Of a stretch of 64,000 nucleotides of DNA, positions 61,936 through 64,000 are shown piece after piece. A model generated the notes under the pieces. That model saw only the letters and a program-made list of their open reading frames with translations, was not told the origin of the DNA and did no database searches. Where the stretch lies: the NCBI GenBank assembly GCA_963836405.1, contig CAWIJL010000006.1, positions 124,001-188,000 of the forward strand, in the 5' to 3' direction. The number at the start of each line of letters is the position of its first letter. Position 1 is the first letter of the stretch. Made by a program: the position numbers and the translations under genes. The stretch comes from CAWIJJ01 sp963836405 (GTDB taxonomy: Bacteria > Acidobacteriota > Terriglobia > Bryobacterales > Bryobacteraceae).

Positions 61936-62730
61936 TCACGCCAGCAGTTCGCCCGTCATGACTGTGACCGCCTGCCCGCCCAGTATCACCCGGTCGCCTT
62001 CCAGGCGTACCTTCACCACCCCGCCGCGCTCCGACGCCTGAAATGCCGTGAACTCCAGCTTCCCCAGCCGCTCCGCCCAGTACGGCCCCAGCGCGGTGTG
62101 CGCCGAGCCCGTAACCGGATCCTCGTTCACCCCCGCCCCCGGCGCGAAAAAGCGCGACACGAAGTCGTACTCGCCGCCCTCCGGCCGCGCAGTCACAATT
62201 ACGCCCCGAACCGGCAGCTTCCCCAGCGCGGTGAAGTCGGGCGCCAGTTCGCGAAGCGTTTTCTCCGCATCCACCTCCACCAGGTAATCAAACGCGTTTC
62301 GCCCCACGAAGCGCGCCGCATCCAACCCCAGTGCCGGGAGCAGTGACTCCGGAGGCGCCTCCGCCACCGCGACCTTGGCCGGAAAATTCAGCTCGATCCA
62401 CTCGCCCTGCCGGTCTGCCGTAAGCAGGCCGCTGCGCGTGTGGAAGCGCGCCTGCGTGCCTTCCGCAAGATGACCGTCTTCCCAGAGCACGTGCGCCGCC
62501 GCTACGGTGGCGTGCCCGCACAGATCCACTTCCACTGCCGGCGTCAGCCAGCGCAGCTTATACCCACCGTCGTGTGGGTATAGAAAGGCCGTTTCCGAGA
62601 GGTTCATCTCCCGCGCTACGTCTTTCAGCCACTGCTCAGGCATTTCCCGCTGCAACACGCACACCGCCGCGGGGTTGCCCGCGAACGGACGGTTTGTGAA
62701 GGCATCCACCTGAACCACCCGAATAGGCAT
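61936..62730 (-). CDS. PhzF-family isomerase/epimerase-like protein
   Basis: The 264-residue protein has the family core: 'VDAFTNRPFAGNPAAVCVL', catalytic Glu in 'NLSETAFLYPHD', 'DLCGHATVAAAHVLW' and 'NEDPVTGSAHTALGPYW'. PhzF proteins are double-hotdog enzymes of varied isomerase/epimerase role. The substrate is unknown. Confidence 0.9.
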   Translation of the reverse strand: MPIRVVQVDAFTNRPFAGNPAAVCVLQREMPEQWLKDVAREMNLSETAFLYPHDGGYKLRWLTPAVEVDLCGHATVAAAHVLWEDGHLAEGTQARFHTRSGLLTADRQGEWIELNFPAKVAVAEAPPESLLPALGLDAARFVGRNAFDYLVEVDAEKTLRELAPDFTALGKLPVRGVIVTARPEGGEYDFVSRFFAPGAGVNEDPVTGSAHTALGPYWAERLGKLEFTAFQASERGGVVKVRLEGDRVILGGQAVTVMTGELLA

Positions 62731-62787
62731 GATTTGTCAGGTTAGCGCACTTGAATCCAACGGCGGAAAGGTGGAGTCTAAAGTATA

Positions 62788-63213
62788 GTGCTGTTCCGAT
62801 TCTCGAGCTTGTGGATCGCACTGGGCCTCCTGCTGGCGATGTGGGGACTCGGTTCGTTCCGGCAGACGGCGGGCACCGGCGCCCCGCGTCCTGTGGGCTT
62901 GCCCCCGGGTCCGGTCAAGATCTTGCAGTTCTACGCCAGCGTGGGCCGTCTCCTGCCCGGCGAAAAAGCGCTGCTTTGCTACGGTGTTGAAAATGCCCGC
63001 ACCGTTCGCATCGCGCCGGCGCTTCCCAACGTCTACCCCGCCCACAGCCGCTGCGTCGAAATCGTGCCGCAGCAGACCACGCACTACACGATCCTGGCCG
63101 AAGGCTTCGACGGACGAGTGGCCACGCAATCGTTCACCCTGCCGGTTGTCGATGTTCCGCGCCCGCGCCTCCGCGTGAATGTGGCCGTCGTCAGCTTTCC
63201 CGGCGGGCAGTAA
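62788..63213 (+). CDS. Small exported/anchored protein, beta-rich
   Basis: The 141-residue protein has an N-terminal hydrophobic segment ('LWIALGLLLAMWGLGSF') and a beta-sandwich-like body ('KILQFYASVGRLLPGEKALL', 'IVPQQTTHYTILAEG'). Starts on GTG 62788. No family recognised; Ig-like periplasmic domains look similar. Confidence 0.6.
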   Translation: MLFRFSSLWIALGLLLAMWGLGSFRQTAGTGAPRPVGLPPGPVKILQFYASVGRLLPGEKALLCYGVENARTVRIAPALPNVYPAHSRCVEIVPQQTTHYTILAEGFDGRVATQSFTLPVVDVPRPRLRVNVAVVSFPGGQ

Positions 63214-63304
63214 CCCGAGCCCGATCGCCAACGGAACCACCGCCCTCGGACTGGTTCCCTGGTTGGCATCATGACAGCACGTGAAGTGGTGCTATGATGT
63301 CGAG

Positions 63305-63565
63305 GTGCGGACGACAATTACCTTAGACCCCGATGTGCAGGCTCTCATCCGGACTGTGATGAAGGAGCGGGGGATCTCCTTCAAGGAAGCGCTCAACTCA
63401 GCCGTCAGAACGGGTCTGACACAAGGGAAACCCAAGCGTCGCAACTTCGTCCAGAAATCCTATTCTCTTGGCGTGGATCGGAATTTCAGGTGGGACAAGG
63501 CGCTGGAAACCGCAGCCGCTATAGAAGATGAAGAGTTGAGCCGGAAGTTCTCTTTGCGCAAATGA
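63305..63565 (+). CDS. VapB-type antitoxin (ribbon-helix-helix)
   Basis: The 86-residue protein has an RHH DNA-binding start ('MRTTITLDPDVQALI') and a C-terminal region that would bind the toxin. GTG 63305 is the family-typical start. It overlaps the PIN toxin gene by four bases (ATGA). As a VapB it would neutralise VapC and repress the operon. Confidence 0.82.
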   Translation: MRTTITLDPDVQALIRTVMKERGISFKEALNSAVRTGLTQGKPKRRNFVQKSYSLGVDRNFRWDKALETAAAIEDEELSRKFSLRK

Positions 63566-63993
63566 TTCTCGTCGACGTCAATCTACTCATCTATGCAGTC
63601 AACCAGGATTCTCCAGATCATTACAAGGCAAAGTCCTGGCTGGAAACTGCCGTTTCAGGAACGGAAACCGTTGGGCTGCCGTGGATCGTTCTCCTGGCAT
63701 TTCTCCGGTTGACCACGAGATCGGGACTCTTTCAGAGGACGCTGAGCGTAGATGTGGCATTCGACATGGTCGATGCCTGGCTGCAGCAACCCTCGGTGAC
63801 CGTCCCCGAACCGACCGCGCGACACCTGCAAACGATGCGTGATTTGATTTCGCCGCTCGGTACCGGGGGCAACCTCACCTCGGATGCTTATCTTGCGGCT
63901 CTGGCGATTGAGCACGGCGCCGAGCTTTGCTCCACGGACAACGACTTTGCAAGATTCAACCGTCTCCGCTGGCGCAATCCTCTGGCTCGATGA
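63562..63993 (+). CDS. VapC-type PIN-domain toxin
   Basis: The 143-residue protein is a PIN ribonuclease: 'ILVDVNLLIYA' (Asp5), 'GLPWIVLLAFLRLTT' (first Glu position is replaced or shifted), 'LTSDAYLAALAIEHG' and 'STDNDFARF' complete the acidic cluster. It forms a toxin-antitoxin pair with the preceding RHH protein. Members of this subgroup (TA/PIN with 'DVNLLIYAVN') cleave tRNA or rRNA. The gene ends 7 bases from the window edge and is complete. Confidence 0.88.
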   Translation: MILVDVNLLIYAVNQDSPDHYKAKSWLETAVSGTETVGLPWIVLLAFLRLTTRSGLFQRTLSVDVAFDMVDAWLQQPSVTVPEPTARHLQTMRDLISPLGTGGNLTSDAYLAALAIEHGAELCSTDNDFARFNRLRWRNPLAR

Positions 63994-64000
63994 GCATGGC

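Noticed and set aside
1..64000. CRISPR arrays, insertion sequences, prophage or conjugative genes
   Set aside because: No regularly spaced repeats, transposase, integrase or phage structural motifs were seen in any frame.

Overview
The window comes from a GC-rich bacterium that is very probably an acidobacterium of the Solibacter/Bryobacter group. The evidence is a secreted protein with the Solibacter-type TIGR03437 C-terminal domain near the left edge, an exported protein resembling the acidobacterial VWFA-related family, many exported peptidases with Gly/Arg-rich loops, and no plasmid, phage or transposon genes. No tRNA, rRNA, CRISPR array or insertion sequence was recognised. The assignment is inference from gene families only.

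Layout. 1-8.1 kb: a partial gene, a TIGR03437 protein, then a lysine riboswitch with its own promoter heading a tightly packed lysine/diaminopimelate operon (M20 desuccinylase, asd, lysC, dapB, dapA, dapD). 8.1-13.2 kb: a lone receiver protein, a TrmB-like regulator with an operator-like inverted repeat, and a catabolic trio (sugar isomerase-like TIM barrel, amidohydrolase, esterase). 13.7-18.3 kb (minus strand): split transketolase, sensor kinase, LuxR-type regulator, amidohydrolase and an orphan HicB-like antitoxin. 18.4-23 kb: PAS-LuxR regulator, ECF sigma/anti-sigma operon with an exported third gene, VWFA-like protein, DUF4342 protein. 23.1-32.8 kb: M16 peptidase, polytopic membrane protein, ROK kinase, hybrid sensor kinase, M61 peptidase, metallo-beta-lactamase. 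32.9-35.9 kb: VTC polyphosphate polymerase, DUF4956 membrane protein and CotH-like kinase. 36-43.7 kb: small membrane/exported proteins, HIT hydrolase, HU, ribosomal protein S1 behind a consensus promoter, lysozyme-like protein, large TPR lipoprotein, fatty-acid hydroxylase. 43.7-47.2 kb: a degenerate ABC ATPase divergent from a methyltransferase/beta-helix pair. 47.2-52.6 kb: tricorn-like S41 protease, putative toast-rack lipoprotein, cNMP-binding protein and two small ORFs. 52.6-56.5 kb: a badly frameshifted argS and motAB. 56.6-64 kb: glgC, DedA protein, a peptidoglycan-binding/glycine-zipper protein with a possible partner, sodium:solute symporter with a small partner, PhzF protein, a small exported protein and a VapBC-type toxin-antitoxin pair.

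Two themes cross the window. First, reading frames of otherwise well-conserved genes are broken by single-base shifts: one each in tktB, the M16 peptidase and the metallo-beta-lactamase, six in argS and two in the motB tail. The cluster at 52.9-54.8 kb is most simply a patch of poor sequence, but all six argS shifts have the same sign and no stop codons intervene, so reads should be checked. Second, several unrelated exported proteins carry Gly/Arg-rich (RGG-like) low-complexity loops. The best candidates for something not yet described are the ABC ATPase reduced to a dead-looking core fused to a putative carbohydrate-binding domain, the VTC-DUF4956-CotH locus, and the peptidoglycan-binding/glycine-zipper protein with its downstream partner.
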